A stretch of 64,000 nt of DNA from an uncultured Cytophagales bacterium. Lineage in GTDB: Bacteria > Bacteroidota > Bacteroidia > Cytophagales > Thermonemataceae. Position numbers and translations under genes: made by a program. The notes under the pieces are model-generated. The model saw only the letters and a list, made by a program, of their open reading frames with translations. It had not been told where the DNA came from and did not search any database. The stretch covers positions 62,001-126,000 of the forward strand of contig CALLAC010000017.1 in NCBI GenBank assembly GCA_938002655.1, read 5' to 3'. Positions 53,335 to 62,724 of the stretch are shown here, piece after piece; position 1 is the first letter of the stretch, and every line of letters starts with the position of its first letter.

Positions 53335-55608
53335 ATGAAAAAATTTTTACTATTGGTTTTGGTTTGTGTAGGCACATGGGGAATTCGTAGTACTGGCTTT
53401 TCCCAAGTTTTAGTAGCTGATTTCACGATGAGTTCTACAAGTATTTGTGTAGGGCAAAGCGTAACTTTTACAGATGCTTCTTCGGCGATTAGTACGGCAC
53501 CTATCAATTCTTGGAGTTGGAATTTTGATTTTACGGGTATTGGTGGGGCTTCTCCTGCTACGGCTTCCACGCAAGGTCCCCATACAGTAACTTTTAGTAC
53601 CGCAGGTACGTATGTTATCCGTTTAGAAGTGGGCAACGGCGGCTCTGCTCCTAACGCTTCTACCACAAAAATACTGAATGTATCAGTAGGTATTACCCCC
53701 CCTGTGATTGTTGACTTCGAGGGAACCTTTCCGCCAGCAGGTTTTAGTGTAAGCAACTCGGGTGGTACAGCCAATTGGGAGCAAAACAACAGCGTAGGTT
53801 ACGGAGGTGGAAAAAGTATGTGGAGAAATCTCTGCTCTTCAAATATAAGCAGTAATGCCCTGTACTTTAATACGCCTCGTGTCAATTTAGTAGGTTATCT
53901 TTCTGCTTTTGTAGAATTCAAATTAGCATATCAGGCTTGGAGTACGAGCAATTATGCAACTTTGGCACTAGAAGCTTCTACAAACTGTGGAGCAACTTAC
54001 ACAGAGGTATGGTCTAAATCAGGGGCGGCACTTGCCACTGTTACCCCTTGGTATTCAACGACTTGTTTTACTCCTACTTCTACTTCACAATGGCGTACAG
54101 AACTGATAGATGTATCTACGTACGTCGGTAATCCGTCTGTTCAGTTTAGGTTAAAGCTAACGGATATTTTTAGTAATCATATTTATATTGACGATTTCAA
54201 AATTCTCACAGTGAGTACACCACCTAATGCTCCTACCAGCCTTACAGCAACTGCCCCTCTGTTCAACCAAGTCAATCTTTCTTGGACTGATAACGCTACT
54301 GATGAATGGGGATATCGTGTGGAACGCTCTCTTGATGGTGTAACTTGGACACAACTCGGCGGAGATTTGCCCCCCAATACAACTAATTACACTGATAATA
54401 CCGTAGCACCAGTCACCACGTATTATTATCGGGTTTATGCTTACATTGCTTCCTTGAAGTCTTACAGTAATGTAGCCAATGTAACTACTCCTTCGGTTGT
54501 CTTAAATGCACCCACGGGTCTGGTAGCTACTGCTGTTTCAGCAACTCGCATCAATCTTACTTGGACAGATAACGAATCGAACGAAGCAGGTTACAAAGTA
54601 GAACGCTCTACCGATGGTATCAACTTTACTGAAATTGCTTCTTCACTTCCTGCCAATACTACTTCTTTTTCAGATAATGGGCTTTCTCCTGATACTGAAT
54701 ATTGGTACCGCGTCAGATGTTTTTTGGGTACATTCAATTCACCATACAGCAATATTGATAACGACCGAACCTTTGTAGTACTTGTAGCTCCGACAGGGCT
54801 TACAGCTTCGGCAGTCTCTGCCACACAAATCAATCTTACTTGGACTGATAACGCTACTAATGAAACAGGCTATAAAGTAGAACGTTCGACCGATGGTATT
54901 ACTTTTACAGAGATAGCCTCTTCGCTCCCTGCCAATACCACAACTTACGCCGATAATAGCGTTACATCAGGAACACTTTATTTTTATCGTGTTCGAGCTT
55001 TTAATGGTTCTATCAACTCGCCATATAGTAATATAGCCTCTGCGGCTCCTCTGTTTATTATCAATGCTCCTACGGATTTAGTTGCTACGGCTGTTTCGCC
55101 TACACAAATCAACCTTACGTGGGTAGATAATGCTACCAATGAGGCGGGTTATAAAGTAGAACGCTCTACCGATGGCACTACCTTCACAGAAATCAGCGGT
55201 ACAGGGCTATCGCCGAATACTACTACTTTTGTAGATGCTCCGGTAAGTAGCAATACTACTTATTACTATCGTGTACGAGCCTTCAACGGACCGAATATCT
55301 ACTCGGCTTATAGCAACGTTGCCCAAGTTACTACACCTCTGCCTACGGCTTTGGAAGAAGAGTGGCAAACTTACATTAAAGTCTATCCCAATCCTGCTGA
55401 AACTACTATTTGGATAGATTTTTCAAGACTTTCACAAAAACCCAAAAAACTTAGTTTGTACAACACAATAGGCATTTTGCAAGAAGTAAAAAGTATAAAT
55501 TATCAAGATAAAATAAGTTTTGAAGTAAGCAAACTACCAGGCGGAGTTTATCATCTACAAATTGAAGGAGAAAACGCAAGAATACATAAAAAGTTGATTA
55601 TTAAATAA
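53335..55608 (+). CDS. secreted PKD / fibronectin III protein with type IX sorting domain
   Basis: A 757-residue exported protein. Signal peptide MKKFLLLVLVCVGTWGI, a PKD domain at about 25-110 (SICVGQSVTFTDASS, FSTAGTYVIRLEV), a beta-rich ligand-binding-like region at about 120-295 (NSGGTANWEQNNSVGYGGG), four fibronectin III repeats starting at residues 299, 392, 485 and 578, and a type A C-terminal sorting domain (VYPNPAETTIWIDFS ... LPGGVYHLQIEG ... KKLIIK). The sorting domain directs export by the type IX system and attachment to the surface. The ATG at 53335 is selected for the signal peptide; the frame opens 32 codons earlier. Probably an adhesin or carbohydrate-binding surface protein. 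Confidence 0.88.
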   Translation: MKKFLLLVLVCVGTWGIRSTGFSQVLVADFTMSSTSICVGQSVTFTDASSAISTAPINSWSWNFDFTGIGGASPATASTQGPHTVTFSTAGTYVIRLEVGNGGSAPNASTTKILNVSVGITPPVIVDFEGTFPPAGFSVSNSGGTANWEQNNSVGYGGGKSMWRNLCSSNISSNALYFNTPRVNLVGYLSAFVEFKLAYQAWSTSNYATLALEASTNCGATYTEVWSKSGAALATVTPWYSTTCFTPTSTSQWRTELIDVSTYVGNPSVQFRLKLTDIFSNHIYIDDFKILTVSTPPNAPTSLTATAPLFNQVNLSWTDNATDEWGYRVERSLDGVTWTQLGGDLPPNTTNYTDNTVAPVTTYYYRVYAYIASLKSYSNVANVTTPSVVLNAPTGLVATAVSATRINLTWTDNESNEAGYKVERSTDGINFTEIASSLPANTTSFSDNGLSPDTEYWYRVRCFLGTFNSPYSNIDNDRTFVVLVAPTGLTASAVSATQINLTWTDNATNETGYKVERSTDGITFTEIASSLPANTTTYADNSVTSGTLYFYRVRAFNGSINSPYSNIASAAPLFIINAPTDLVATAVSPTQINLTWVDNATNEAGYKVERSTDGTTFTEISGTGLSPNTTTFVDAPVSSNTTYYYRVRAFNGPNIYSAYSNVAQVTTPLPTALEEEWQTYIKVYPNPAETTIWIDFSRLSQKPKKLSLYNTIGILQEVKSINYQDKISFEVSKLPGGVYHLQIEGENARIHKKLIIK
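54229..55344 (+). repeat. four in-frame fibronectin III coding repeats, 279-base period
   Basis: The repeats start at 54229, 54508, 54787 and 55066, spaced exactly 279 bases (93 codons). Units 2 to 4 are closest, sharing APT-L-A-AVS-TQINLTW, DNATNE-GYKVERSTDG and the SPYSN turns. They arise from domain duplication inside one gene. Confidence 0.85.
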
Positions 55609-55635
55609 AATTGTGCTATCTTGCAAGCTAGTTCG

Positions 55636-55658
55636 ACCTGTGAGTTTTTCTCATAGGT
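55636..55658 (+). terminator. intrinsic terminator after the fibronectin-repeat gene
   Basis: A 9-base stem ACCTGTGAG / CTCATAGGT (one G-U pair) with a TTTTT loop, followed by TTTTT. It is 27 bases past the stop and 19 bases before the next ATG. Confidence 0.75.
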
Positions 55659-55677
55659 TTTTTCAATTTAGGTAGGT

Positions 55678-56520
55678 ATGAAAATCATTATACACGGCGG
55701 TTTTTTTAGCGAGTTTTTGCAAACAAAAGCTATCAAACAAGCCAAGAAAGCGGCATTGCAAAAAATAGTTTTAGAAAGCTATGCATATTTAAAGAGCCAT
55801 TCGGCACTGGAAACCGTAGTTTTTGCTACAAAACTATTAGAAGACGAGCCTCTTTTCAATGCAGGGCTTGGTTCACAAATCCAAAGTGATGGAAAAATCC
55901 GAATGAGTGCTTCGCTTATGGACGGCGTGAGCAAGAAGTTTTCAGGTGTTATCAATATTGAGAATGTTCAAAATCCGATTTTAGTTGCAGAAAAATTGCT
56001 TTATTTCGAAGATAGAGTACTTGCTGGTGAAGGAGCAAATCTTTTTGCCCAAAAACAAGGATTTCCTTACTTCAACCCTGAAACCCCCGAACGCCGAGCT
56101 GATTATAAAGCCAAAAAAGCCGCTACAAACACAGGCACAGTAGGCTGTGTAGCATTAGATACTGAAGGCAGACTCGCCACTGCAACTTCTACCGGAGGCA
56201 AAGGTTTCGAAATGCCCGGACGAGTTTCAGACTCAGCTACTATTGCGGGAAATTATGCTAACGAACACTGTGCTGTCTCTTGTACAGGTGTAGGAGAAGA
56301 TATCGTCAGTGCTGGGATTGCAACAAAAATCGTTACACGTGTAACAGATGGACAAACGCTCGAACATGCCTTTCAAAAAACTTTTCAAGAATTAGCTACT
56401 TTTGACGGCTTTGCAGGAGCTATCGCCATCGACTACCATGGCAATATTTTTTACCAAGAATCACACCCTACGATGGTCTTCGCCGCCTTCGACGGGGAGA
56501 AAATCACACTCTTTTGCTGA
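55678..56520 (+). CDS. isoaspartyl peptidase / L-asparaginase (plant type, Ntn hydrolase)
   Basis: A 280-residue self-cleaving N-terminal nucleophile hydrolase that removes isoaspartyl residues or hydrolyses asparagine. The N-terminal IIIHGGFFS, DEPLFNAGLGSQIQSDGKI, and SASLMDGVSKKFSG precede the cleavage site NTGTVGCVALD, whose second Thr becomes the catalytic residue. Then follow ATSTGGKGFEMPGRVSDSAT, the substrate-binding block, and CTGVGEDIVSAGIA. No signal peptide, so it is cytoplasmic. It is preceded by a terminator and ends one base before the convergent lipoprotein gene. Confidence 0.9.
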   Translation: MKIIIHGGFFSEFLQTKAIKQAKKAALQKIVLESYAYLKSHSALETVVFATKLLEDEPLFNAGLGSQIQSDGKIRMSASLMDGVSKKFSGVINIENVQNPILVAEKLLYFEDRVLAGEGANLFAQKQGFPYFNPETPERRADYKAKKAATNTGTVGCVALDTEGRLATATSTGGKGFEMPGRVSDSATIAGNYANEHCAVSCTGVGEDIVSAGIATKIVTRVTDGQTLEHAFQKTFQELATFDGFAGAIAIDYHGNIFYQESHPTMVFAAFDGEKITLFC

Positions 56521-56521
56521 A

Positions 56522-57034
56522 TTATTTTGCAAAGCTAAACCTGTACCCTACTGCTATCGGTACAGGAAACGGAACATCTGGTACGGTAACATTTTGCTGA
56601 AAACTGCCTTTTAAGATTAGCTCATCGCGAGTGATTTTTTCGATGTCAATCGTATGAGGAATCTGCACTCCAGCGGCGGTAATAGCGGCTTGTAGGTTGG
56701 CAGGCAAGAGCGGTATAGGATTGGCAAACTCAATCTTTTTCTCATCATTGCTTAATGTGTAGCCTTGCCTTGAAATTTCTGTAAGTGAACCATTGGTAGG
56801 ATTTCGCTGATAAAATACAGCAGTGCCTTCACGCTTGAATTCCACAGCTAAAGAGTCAGTCTGCCGATTTTCGGCAAAGGCAGGTGTTCCTGCAACAGTT
56901 ACACTCAACTCTAATTGCTTACTTATCCACAGATGGGCTGTAAGTAAATCTAATGTAGTGGGTTCAGATTGCTTCTTTTTACAAGCAAAAATAAACAGCC
57001 CTATAAGGCAAAATGTAGGTAGATGTTTTTTCAT
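56522..57034 (-). CDS. lipoprotein, unknown function (lipocalin-like beta pattern)
   Basis: A 170-residue lipoprotein with signal peptide MKKHLPTFCLIGLFIFAC and the acylated Cys at 18, followed by lysines (KKKQSE), which favours an inner-leaflet or periplasmic position over surface export. The mature region alternates polar and hydrophobic residues (LAVEFKREGTAVFYQRN, GYTLSNDEKKIEF), as in small lipocalin-like lipoproteins common in this phylum. I recognise no specific family. It is divergent from the mutase gene. Confidence 0.75.
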   Translation of the reverse strand: MKKHLPTFCLIGLFIFACKKKQSEPTTLDLLTAHLWISKQLELSVTVAGTPAFAENRQTDSLAVEFKREGTAVFYQRNPTNGSLTEISRQGYTLSNDEKKIEFANPIPLLPANLQAAITAAGVQIPHTIDIEKITRDELILKGSFQQNVTVPDVPFPVPIAVGYRFSFAK

Positions 57035-57049
57035 AAGTCAAGAAATTTT

Positions 57050-57057
57050 TATCTTTG
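57050..57057 (+). promoter_or_regulatory. candidate -7 element of the methylmalonyl-CoA mutase gene
   Basis: TATCTTTG fits TAnnTTTG and would give a leader of about 90 bases. No clear -33 TTG and no B12 box are seen in the leader. Confidence 0.35.
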
Positions 57058-57153
57058 ACAAAATTATGAAATTTTTGCAAATAAATACTAGGTTGTGGAG
57101 AATTTTTACACAAACAAATACAAAATTTCGTTGAAGTATTCAAATGCGTACTT

Positions 57154-59310
57154 ATGGCAACAGATATAAAAAAGATTACTTTTGAGGCTTTGTGGCAGAA
57201 TGTAACAGAAATTTCTTTGCAAGCTGACAAAAGCTGGAAAACTCCTGAAAATATAACCGTAAAGAATGTTTATTCTTCTACCGATTTACAAGAGGTAGAA
57301 CATCTACACTTTGGAGCGGGTATTCCACCATTTTTGCGGGGTCCGTATAGTACAATGTATTTGCAACGCCCTTGGACTATCCGTCAGTATGCAGGATTTT
57401 CTACGGCAAAAGAGTCTAATGCTTTTTATCGCCGTAATCTTGCCGCAGGGCAAAAGGGGCTGTCTGTTGCCTTTGATTTGGCTACGCATCGTGGCTATGA
57501 CTCTGACCATCCACGCGTTGTAGGCGATGTAGGCAAGGCAGGGGTTGCTATCGATAGTGTGGAGGATATGAAAATCCTTTTTGAAGGCATACCACTCGGC
57601 GAAATGTCTGTTTCTATGACAATGAATGGAGCCGTTATTCCGATAATGGCTTTTTACATTGTGGCCGCCGAAGAACAAGGAGTGCCGCCTTCGGCTCTTT
57701 CAGGAACTATCCAAAATGATATTCTCAAAGAGTTTATGGTACGTAACACGTACATTTATCCGCCCGAACATAGTATGCGTATCATTGGGGATATTTTTGC
57801 TTATACGGCTCAAAATATGCCTAAATTCAATAGTATCAGTATTTCAGGCTATCATATGCAAGAAGCAGGTGCTACTGCCGATTTAGAGCTTGCCTATACC
57901 CTTGCCGATGGATTGGAGTACATTCGCACAGGATTGAAAGCAGGATTAGATATTGATGATTTTGCCCCTCGTCTCTCGTTTTTTTGGGCAATTGGTATGA
58001 ATTACTTTATGGAAATTGCAAAAATGCGAGCAGGTAGAATGCTTTGGGCTAAAATTGTTAAACAATTTAATCCGAAAAAAGCTATTTCTATGGCTCTTCG
58101 AACGCATTGTCAAACTTCTGGATATAGCCTGACAGCCCAAGCCCCTTTCAATAATGTAGCTCGTACTACCATCGAAGCCCTTGCAGCGGTACTAGGGCAC
58201 ACCCAATCTTTGCACACCAATTCGCTCGATGAAGCCATTGCCTTGCCCACAGATTTCTCGGCTCGTATTGCACGAAATACCCAACTTATCTTGCAAGAAG
58301 AAACCGCTGTTTCTCAAACCGTTGACCCCTGGGCTGGTTCGTACTATGTAGAAAAACTCACCCATGACCTAGCTCATAGAGCTTGGGAACTTATCCAAGA
58401 AATAGAAAGCTTGGGCGGAATGGCAAAAGCCATTGAAACAGGCTTACCTAAAATGCGTATCGAAGAAGCCGCCGCAAAAAAACAGGCTCGTATCGATGCA
58501 GGCAAAGAAATTGTGATAGGTGTAAATGATTTTCAGTGGGAGAAAGAAACAGAGATTGAAGTTTTAGAAATTGATAATACGGCTGTTCGTCATGAGCAAA
58601 TTGAAAGATTACAAAAAATTAAAGCAGAAAGAAACAACGAAGCAGTTCAACAAGCTCTGAATGCTATTACTGAGTGTGCTCAAACAGGCAACGGCAATTT
58701 ATTAGACTTAGCTGTAAAAGCGGCACGATTGCGAGCCACACTCGGCGAAATTTCCGATGCAATGGAAAAAGTTTTTGGCAGATACAAAGCTACTATTCGT
58801 GCTATTTCTGGCGTGTATGCTTCCGAAATTTCTGATGATGAGCATTTTAAAGAAGCACAAGCTATGGCTAACCAATTTGCCCAATTAGAAGGAAGACGCC
58901 CCCGTATTATGATTGCCAAAATGGGACAAGACGGACACGACCGTGGTGCCAAAGTCATTGCCACTAGTTTTGCCGATTTGGGCTTTGATGTAGATATGGG
59001 CTCGCTGTTTCAAACCCCCGAAGAAGTTGCTCGCCAAGCCGCCGAAAACGATGTTCACGTTATTGGAGTTAGTTCATTAGCGGCTGGGCACAAAACACTT
59101 GTACCTCAGCTTATAGAAGAGCTCAAAAAAATTGGCAGAGAGGATATTCTTGTAATTGTGGGTGGGGTTATTCCTCCACAAGATTATCAATTTTTGTATG
59201 ATGCAGGTGTAGCAGGTGTCTTCGGACCAGGTACTGTCATTGCTGTTGCCGCTCAACAAATCCTGAAAAAACTATTGACCGAAGACGAAAGTAAAGGATT
59301 GAAAGCCTAA
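57154..59310 (+). CDS. mutB: methylmalonyl-CoA mutase, large subunit
   Basis: A 718-residue adenosylcobalamin-dependent isomerase interconverting (R)-methylmalonyl-CoA and succinyl-CoA. The substrate barrel has [55 protein letters not shown] and [20 protein letters not shown]; the C-terminal B12 domain has the base-off motif [11 protein letters not shown] (His contacts cobalt) and [12 protein letters not shown]. Length and both domains match the catalytic subunit. The small subunit usually found just upstream is absent: the neighbour there is a divergent lipoprotein. Its last four bases overlap asnB. It gives a clear use for the B12 genes at 39714-44910. Confidence 0.94.
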   Translation: MATDIKKITFEALWQNVTEISLQADKSWKTPENITVKNVYSSTDLQEVEHLHFGAGIPPFLRGPYSTMYLQRPWTIRQYAGFSTAKESNAFYRRNLAAGQKGLSVAFDLATHRGYDSDHPRVVGDVGKAGVAIDSVEDMKILFEGIPLGEMSVSMTMNGAVIPIMAFYIVAAEEQGVPPSALSGTIQNDILKEFMVRNTYIYPPEHSMRIIGDIFAYTAQNMPKFNSISISGYHMQEAGATADLELAYTLADGLEYIRTGLKAGLDIDDFAPRLSFFWAIGMNYFMEIAKMRAGRMLWAKIVKQFNPKKAISMALRTHCQTSGYSLTAQAPFNNVARTTIEALAAVLGHTQSLHTNSLDEAIALPTDFSARIARNTQLILQEETAVSQTVDPWAGSYYVEKLTHDLAHRAWELIQEIESLGGMAKAIETGLPKMRIEEAAAKKQARIDAGKEIVIGVNDFQWEKETEIEVLEIDNTAVRHEQIERLQKIKAERNNEAVQQALNAITECAQTGNGNLLDLAVKAARLRATLGEISDAMEKVFGRYKATIRAISGVYASEISDDEHFKEAQAMANQFAQLEGRRPRIMIAKMGQDGHDRGAKVIATSFADLGFDVDMGSLFQTPEEVARQAAENDVHVIGVSSLAAGHKTLVPQLIEELKKIGREDILVIVGGVIPPQDYQFLYDAGVAGVFGPGTVIAVAAQQILKKLLTEDESKGLKA

Positions 59311-61091
59311 TTATACTTTTTTAGCCACTCGGCTAGTATGTATAAAGCAAAAAGCTCGCTTGTATAATCGGCTCTACCATTTTGATGATTGTAAAGTAAA
59401 AATTTCATTCTTTCTTGCGATACAAACTCGAAAATAGGATTTTGGCTTTGCTCTGCAAAAGCCCACAGAAACGTATTTTCATTTTTTCTCAGCCAATTTC
59501 CAAAAGGTATTCCCAAACCTTCTTTTGAACGAGTAGTGAAGATTTTTCCTTTATTTTCTCGTAAAATCTCTTTCAAAATCCACTTCTTACCGTATTTCAA
59601 ACGAATTTCGGCGGGTATCTGGCAGGCAAAATCGCTTAAATTTTTATCTAAATACGGCACACGTATTTCAATTGTATTTCGCATTCCCCAAAAATCATTG
59701 ATTTTGAGCAAATCTGCTTGCAAATAGTATTTCATTTCCCAACTTAAAGCCTGCCCTAAATTTGTAATTTCTGCAAAATGCATGTGTTTTTTAGGCTGAA
59801 AAATATCCAAAGAGGCAAAATTCAGAAAAGTTTGAGTAGTAGAAGCATCAAGATTTTGAAAAAACTTTCTTTGCAGACGATTTTTAGGTAAAAAATCAAA
59901 GATTTTCTGGGCATTTAACCATTTTTTAGGCATCATCAGATACCAATAAAAAGCCCAATGCCTATGATAACCTACAAAGAGTTCGTCTGCCCCTGCTCCG
60001 CTCCAAAGCACCCGAAAACCTTGCTCGTGGGCTTTCCTGCTCAAAAGAAATGTTGCCAGAAAAGCACTATCTGCCACGGGGTAATCCATTTGGCAAACTA
60101 ATTCAGGCAATAATTCCGCATCTTTGTCGCCGATACAGATTTTTTCCGTTTTTACCTTGTAAATTTCTTGTGCTTTTTGAATGTAGAAAGCATCTTGGGT
60201 GAAATTTTTCTCATCGGTACAAAAGCTAAAAGCTGATAACTGATAACCTGATTTTTGAGCCAAAGCCAAAAGAAGCGTAGAATCTGTACCACCGCTCAGC
60301 AACAGAGCCGGCTTGTATGCCCCCTGAAATTGGCTATGTATAGCCTTTAACAAAAGGATTTCAGTTTGATGTGTAATGTATTCTTTACTCCAATTTGCAA
60401 GTGCGTAATTTTTCTTAAAGCAATATGGAATTTCAGTGTACTGTTTTTTTTCAGGCGAACAAATACGCAAGGCATTAGGGTGCGTGTAGATTTTTTCAAA
60501 AAACGTATATGGGGGTAAAGCAAACTTATAGAGCAAATATTCAGAAATAGCTTCTTTACGGATTTGTGCTGAAAGCAAGCCGCTTGCCCAAAAACTCTGC
60601 ATTTCGGAAGCAAAAAGCCACTTTTGGCTATCTTGGTAGATATAAAGAGGTTTTACGCCCCATGCATCACGAGCCGTAAGCAAGGTTTTCCTTTGGCTAT
60701 CGTAAAAAATAAATGCAAAAATTCCCTCTAATTCACCCCATAAAGAAGGATTTTCTGAAACTTTTTGCAAATAGTGCCACAAGGTTTCGGTATCGGAGTT
60801 ACTTTTATTTTCAAAGCAGAATTTTTTATCAATTTCCCTGAAATTGTAAATTTCGCCATTAAAGATAAGCCAACAAGATTGTTTTTCGTCTGAAAAAGGT
60901 TGGAAAGCAAGAGGGGTAATAGTGTTGATTTGCAAAAGATTGTGTCCTAAAAAAATTTGAAATTTATTTTCCCGTAAAGTTTGATATTGTACATTATCCG
61001 TACCTCTGTGCGTAGTAGATTGAAGCATTTTTTGAATGCTCTCTGCCGAAACTTGGCAGGTAAAATCAACTATACAATGTAGCCCACACAT
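59307..61091 (-). CDS. asnB: asparagine synthase (glutamine-hydrolysing)
   Basis: A 594-residue two-domain enzyme. The N-terminal glutaminase has the nucleophile Cys2 ([10 protein letters not shown]), [10 protein letters not shown] and [13 protein letters not shown]; the C-terminal synthetase has the pyrophosphate loop [16 protein letters not shown] and [19 protein letters not shown]. It makes asparagine from aspartate and glutamine, but relatives in polysaccharide clusters amidate sugars; no such cluster is present. The initiating ATG at 61091 is fixed by Cys2. It overlaps the end of mutB by four bases, converging. Confidence 0.92.
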   Translation of the reverse strand: MCGLHCIVDFTCQVSAESIQKMLQSTTHRGTDNVQYQTLRENKFQIFLGHNLLQINTITPLAFQPFSDEKQSCWLIFNGEIYNFREIDKKFCFENKSNSDTETLWHYLQKVSENPSLWGELEGIFAFIFYDSQRKTLLTARDAWGVKPLYIYQDSQKWLFASEMQSFWASGLLSAQIRKEAISEYLLYKFALPPYTFFEKIYTHPNALRICSPEKKQYTEIPYCFKKNYALANWSKEYITHQTEILLLKAIHSQFQGAYKPALLLSGGTDSTLLLALAQKSGYQLSAFSFCTDEKNFTQDAFYIQKAQEIYKVKTEKICIGDKDAELLPELVCQMDYPVADSAFLATFLLSRKAHEQGFRVLWSGAGADELFVGYHRHWAFYWYLMMPKKWLNAQKIFDFLPKNRLQRKFFQNLDASTTQTFLNFASLDIFQPKKHMHFAEITNLGQALSWEMKYYLQADLLKINDFWGMRNTIEIRVPYLDKNLSDFACQIPAEIRLKYGKKWILKEILRENKGKIFTTRSKEGLGIPFGNWLRKNENTFLWAFAEQSQNPIFEFVSQERMKFLLYNHQNGRADYTSELFALYILAEWLKKYN

Positions 61092-61130
61092 TCAAAAAGC
61101 TGAATTTTTGCAACTTAAAAAAGAAATAAA

Positions 61131-61154
61131 TGCAAGGTTTTCTTTTACCTTGCA
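61131..61154 (-). terminator. intrinsic terminator of the threonine dehydrogenase gene
   Basis: A perfect 8-base stem TGCAAGGT / ACCTTGCA with an 8-base loop, followed on the minus strand by TTTATTTCTTTTTTAA. It is 25 bases past the stop at 61180. Confidence 0.75.
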
Positions 61155-61179
61155 CTTGTTTGGAATAAAATTTTGTAAC

Positions 61180-62151
61180 TTAAACAATAATTCCCTTTTC
61201 CAAGCCAATTTTAATGTTTTTGAGCATCACTTTGGTCATTTTATCAAGGTCGTATTTGGGTTTCCAGCCCCAGTCGTTGCGAGCGAAAGAATCATCTATA
61301 CTTTGAGGCCAGCTTTCGGCAATTGCCTGACGAAAATCGGGCTTGTAGCTAATTGTGAATTCGGGAATATGTTTTTGAATAGATTGAGCGATTTCTTTGG
61401 GTGAAAAACTCATTGCCGAAATGTTGTAAGAAGTTCGTATAGTAATTTTGTGACTATCGGCGTGCATAAGTTCCAGGGTTGCACGAATGGCATCGTCCAT
61501 GTACATCATTGGCAAATAAGTATTTTCGGCAAGAAAACACTCATAATGTTTTGCATATAAGGCTTTGTGATAAATATCCACGGCGTAATCGGTAGTGCCA
61601 CCACCAGGCATAGACTTGTAGCCAATCAGCCCTGGATAACGCAAACTACGCACATCTACACCATACCTACGGAAATAATAATTACACCAACCTTCGCCTG
61701 CTTGTTTGCTGATACCATACACCGTAGTGGGCTCCATAGAGCAAAATTGTGGCGTATTGATTTTAGGGGTAGTAGGTCCGAAAACTGCAATAGTACTTGG
61801 AAAGTAAATTTTGTGCAGTTTTTTTTCCACAGCCAAATCTAATACGTTCAAGAGCCCTTGCACATTTAAGTGCCAAGCGTGTTTTGGGTGCTTTTCGCCA
61901 GTGGCAGAAAGCATCGCCGCTAAGTGATAGATTTGCGTAATTTGATGCTTTGTAACCACTTCTGTGAGGCGAGAAACATTCAGAACGTCTAACTTTTCAA
62001 AAATGCCCAAATCTTCTTTACGAATTTGAGCAGGTTCGCGTACATCAGCAGAAACAACATTAGCTTCTCCGTGTATACCTTTCAAAGCTACTACAAGTTC
62101 AGTTCCTAGCTGACCCGCCGAACCAATTACTAAAATTTTATCTTGTTTCAT
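61180..62151 (-). CDS. L-threonine 3-dehydrogenase, GalE-like (extended SDR) type
   Basis: A 323-residue NAD-dependent enzyme converting threonine to 2-amino-3-ketobutyrate. The Rossmann loop IGSAGQLGTELVVALK, HLAAMLSATGEKHP, the Ser/Tyr/Lys set (FPSTIAVFG, TVYGISKQAGE) and especially RYPGLIGYKSMPGGGTTDYA and YLPMMYMDDAIRATLELM match the epimerase-like threonine dehydrogenases rather than sugar epimerases. The ATG at 62151 is used; the frame opens four codons earlier with TTG. It ends in its own terminator. Confidence 0.87.
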   Translation of the reverse strand: MKQDKILVIGSAGQLGTELVVALKGIHGEANVVSADVREPAQIRKEDLGIFEKLDVLNVSRLTEVVTKHQITQIYHLAAMLSATGEKHPKHAWHLNVQGLLNVLDLAVEKKLHKIYFPSTIAVFGPTTPKINTPQFCSMEPTTVYGISKQAGEGWCNYYFRRYGVDVRSLRYPGLIGYKSMPGGGTTDYAVDIYHKALYAKHYECFLAENTYLPMMYMDDAIRATLELMHADSHKITIRTSYNISAMSFSPKEIAQSIQKHIPEFTISYKPDFRQAIAESWPQSIDDSFARNDWGWKPKYDLDKMTKVMLKNIKIGLEKGIIV

Positions 62152-62291
62152 AAAAATAAACAACAGATTGCAAAAAATGAAAGAGTTTAGCTACAAAAAT
62201 AAAAATCTGACTTGTAAAAGGCAACTAAAAACCTAAGTTATGTATTTGATTTTTCGTAAATTTGTATGAAAAACCACTACAATTGCTTTCT

Positions 62292-62618
62292 ATGTTCAAA
62301 ATAGTTCTTTATGCTCCTTTTCTTAAAAATATTCAGGCTATCACCCTATATCCGTTTATTTTTGTCAAATGCAAATATTTACGTAAGGATAAGTTTCTGA
62401 TGAACCACGAGGAAATTCATTTGCAGCAGCAAAAAGAGCTTTTGATTTTTCCATTTTATATTTTATATTTAAGCAATTATGCATTCAATCTGTTTCGCTA
62501 TCGCAATCATTACAAAGCTTATTTAAACATCTGCTTTGAAAGAGAAGCTTATGCAAACGAGTGCAATCTCAATTATTTGAAAGAACGAAAAATTTGGGCT
62601 TTTTGGAAGTATTGGTGA
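62292..62618 (+). CDS. small protein with HExxH motif, putative metal-binding
   Basis: A 108-residue protein I do not recognise. It contains HEEIH (residues 37-41 of the chosen frame, within MNHEEIHLQQQKEL), which is the zinc-protease HExxH pattern, and a downstream Glu in CFEREAYANE about 30 residues later that could be the third ligand. Two short hydrophobic stretches (VLYAPFLKNIQAITLYPFIF and LLIFPFYILYLSNYAF) flank the motif. The ATG at 62292 is used; the frame opens with TTG at 62262. TAAATTTG at 62257-62264 could be the -7 element. Proteolysis is only a possibility at this size. Confidence 0.7.
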   Translation: MFKIVLYAPFLKNIQAITLYPFIFVKCKYLRKDKFLMNHEEIHLQQQKELLIFPFYILYLSNYAFNLFRYRNHYKAYLNICFEREAYANECNLNYLKERKIWAFWKYW

Positions 62619-62629
62619 AGCAACTCTTT

Positions 62630-62661
62630 CAAGTTGCCTTCGGCTACGCTCAGGCAACTTG
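62630..62661. repeat. REP-like GC-rich hairpin after the HExxH gene
   Basis: A 9-base stem CAAGTTGCC / GGCAACTTG enclosing TTCGGCTACGCTCA, much richer in GC than its surroundings. It starts 12 bases after the stop. It may act as a terminator or be a short palindromic repeat. Confidence 0.5.
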
Positions 62662-62724
62662 CAATGTAGCTCAATTTGGTAGCTTTATCAAGCCCAACCA
62701 AAGCAAGACAAAAACATTATCTAT

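Noticed and set aside
54229-55344. Regular repeats resembling a CRISPR or satellite array
   Set aside because: The 279-base period keeps reading frame and encodes fibronectin III domains.
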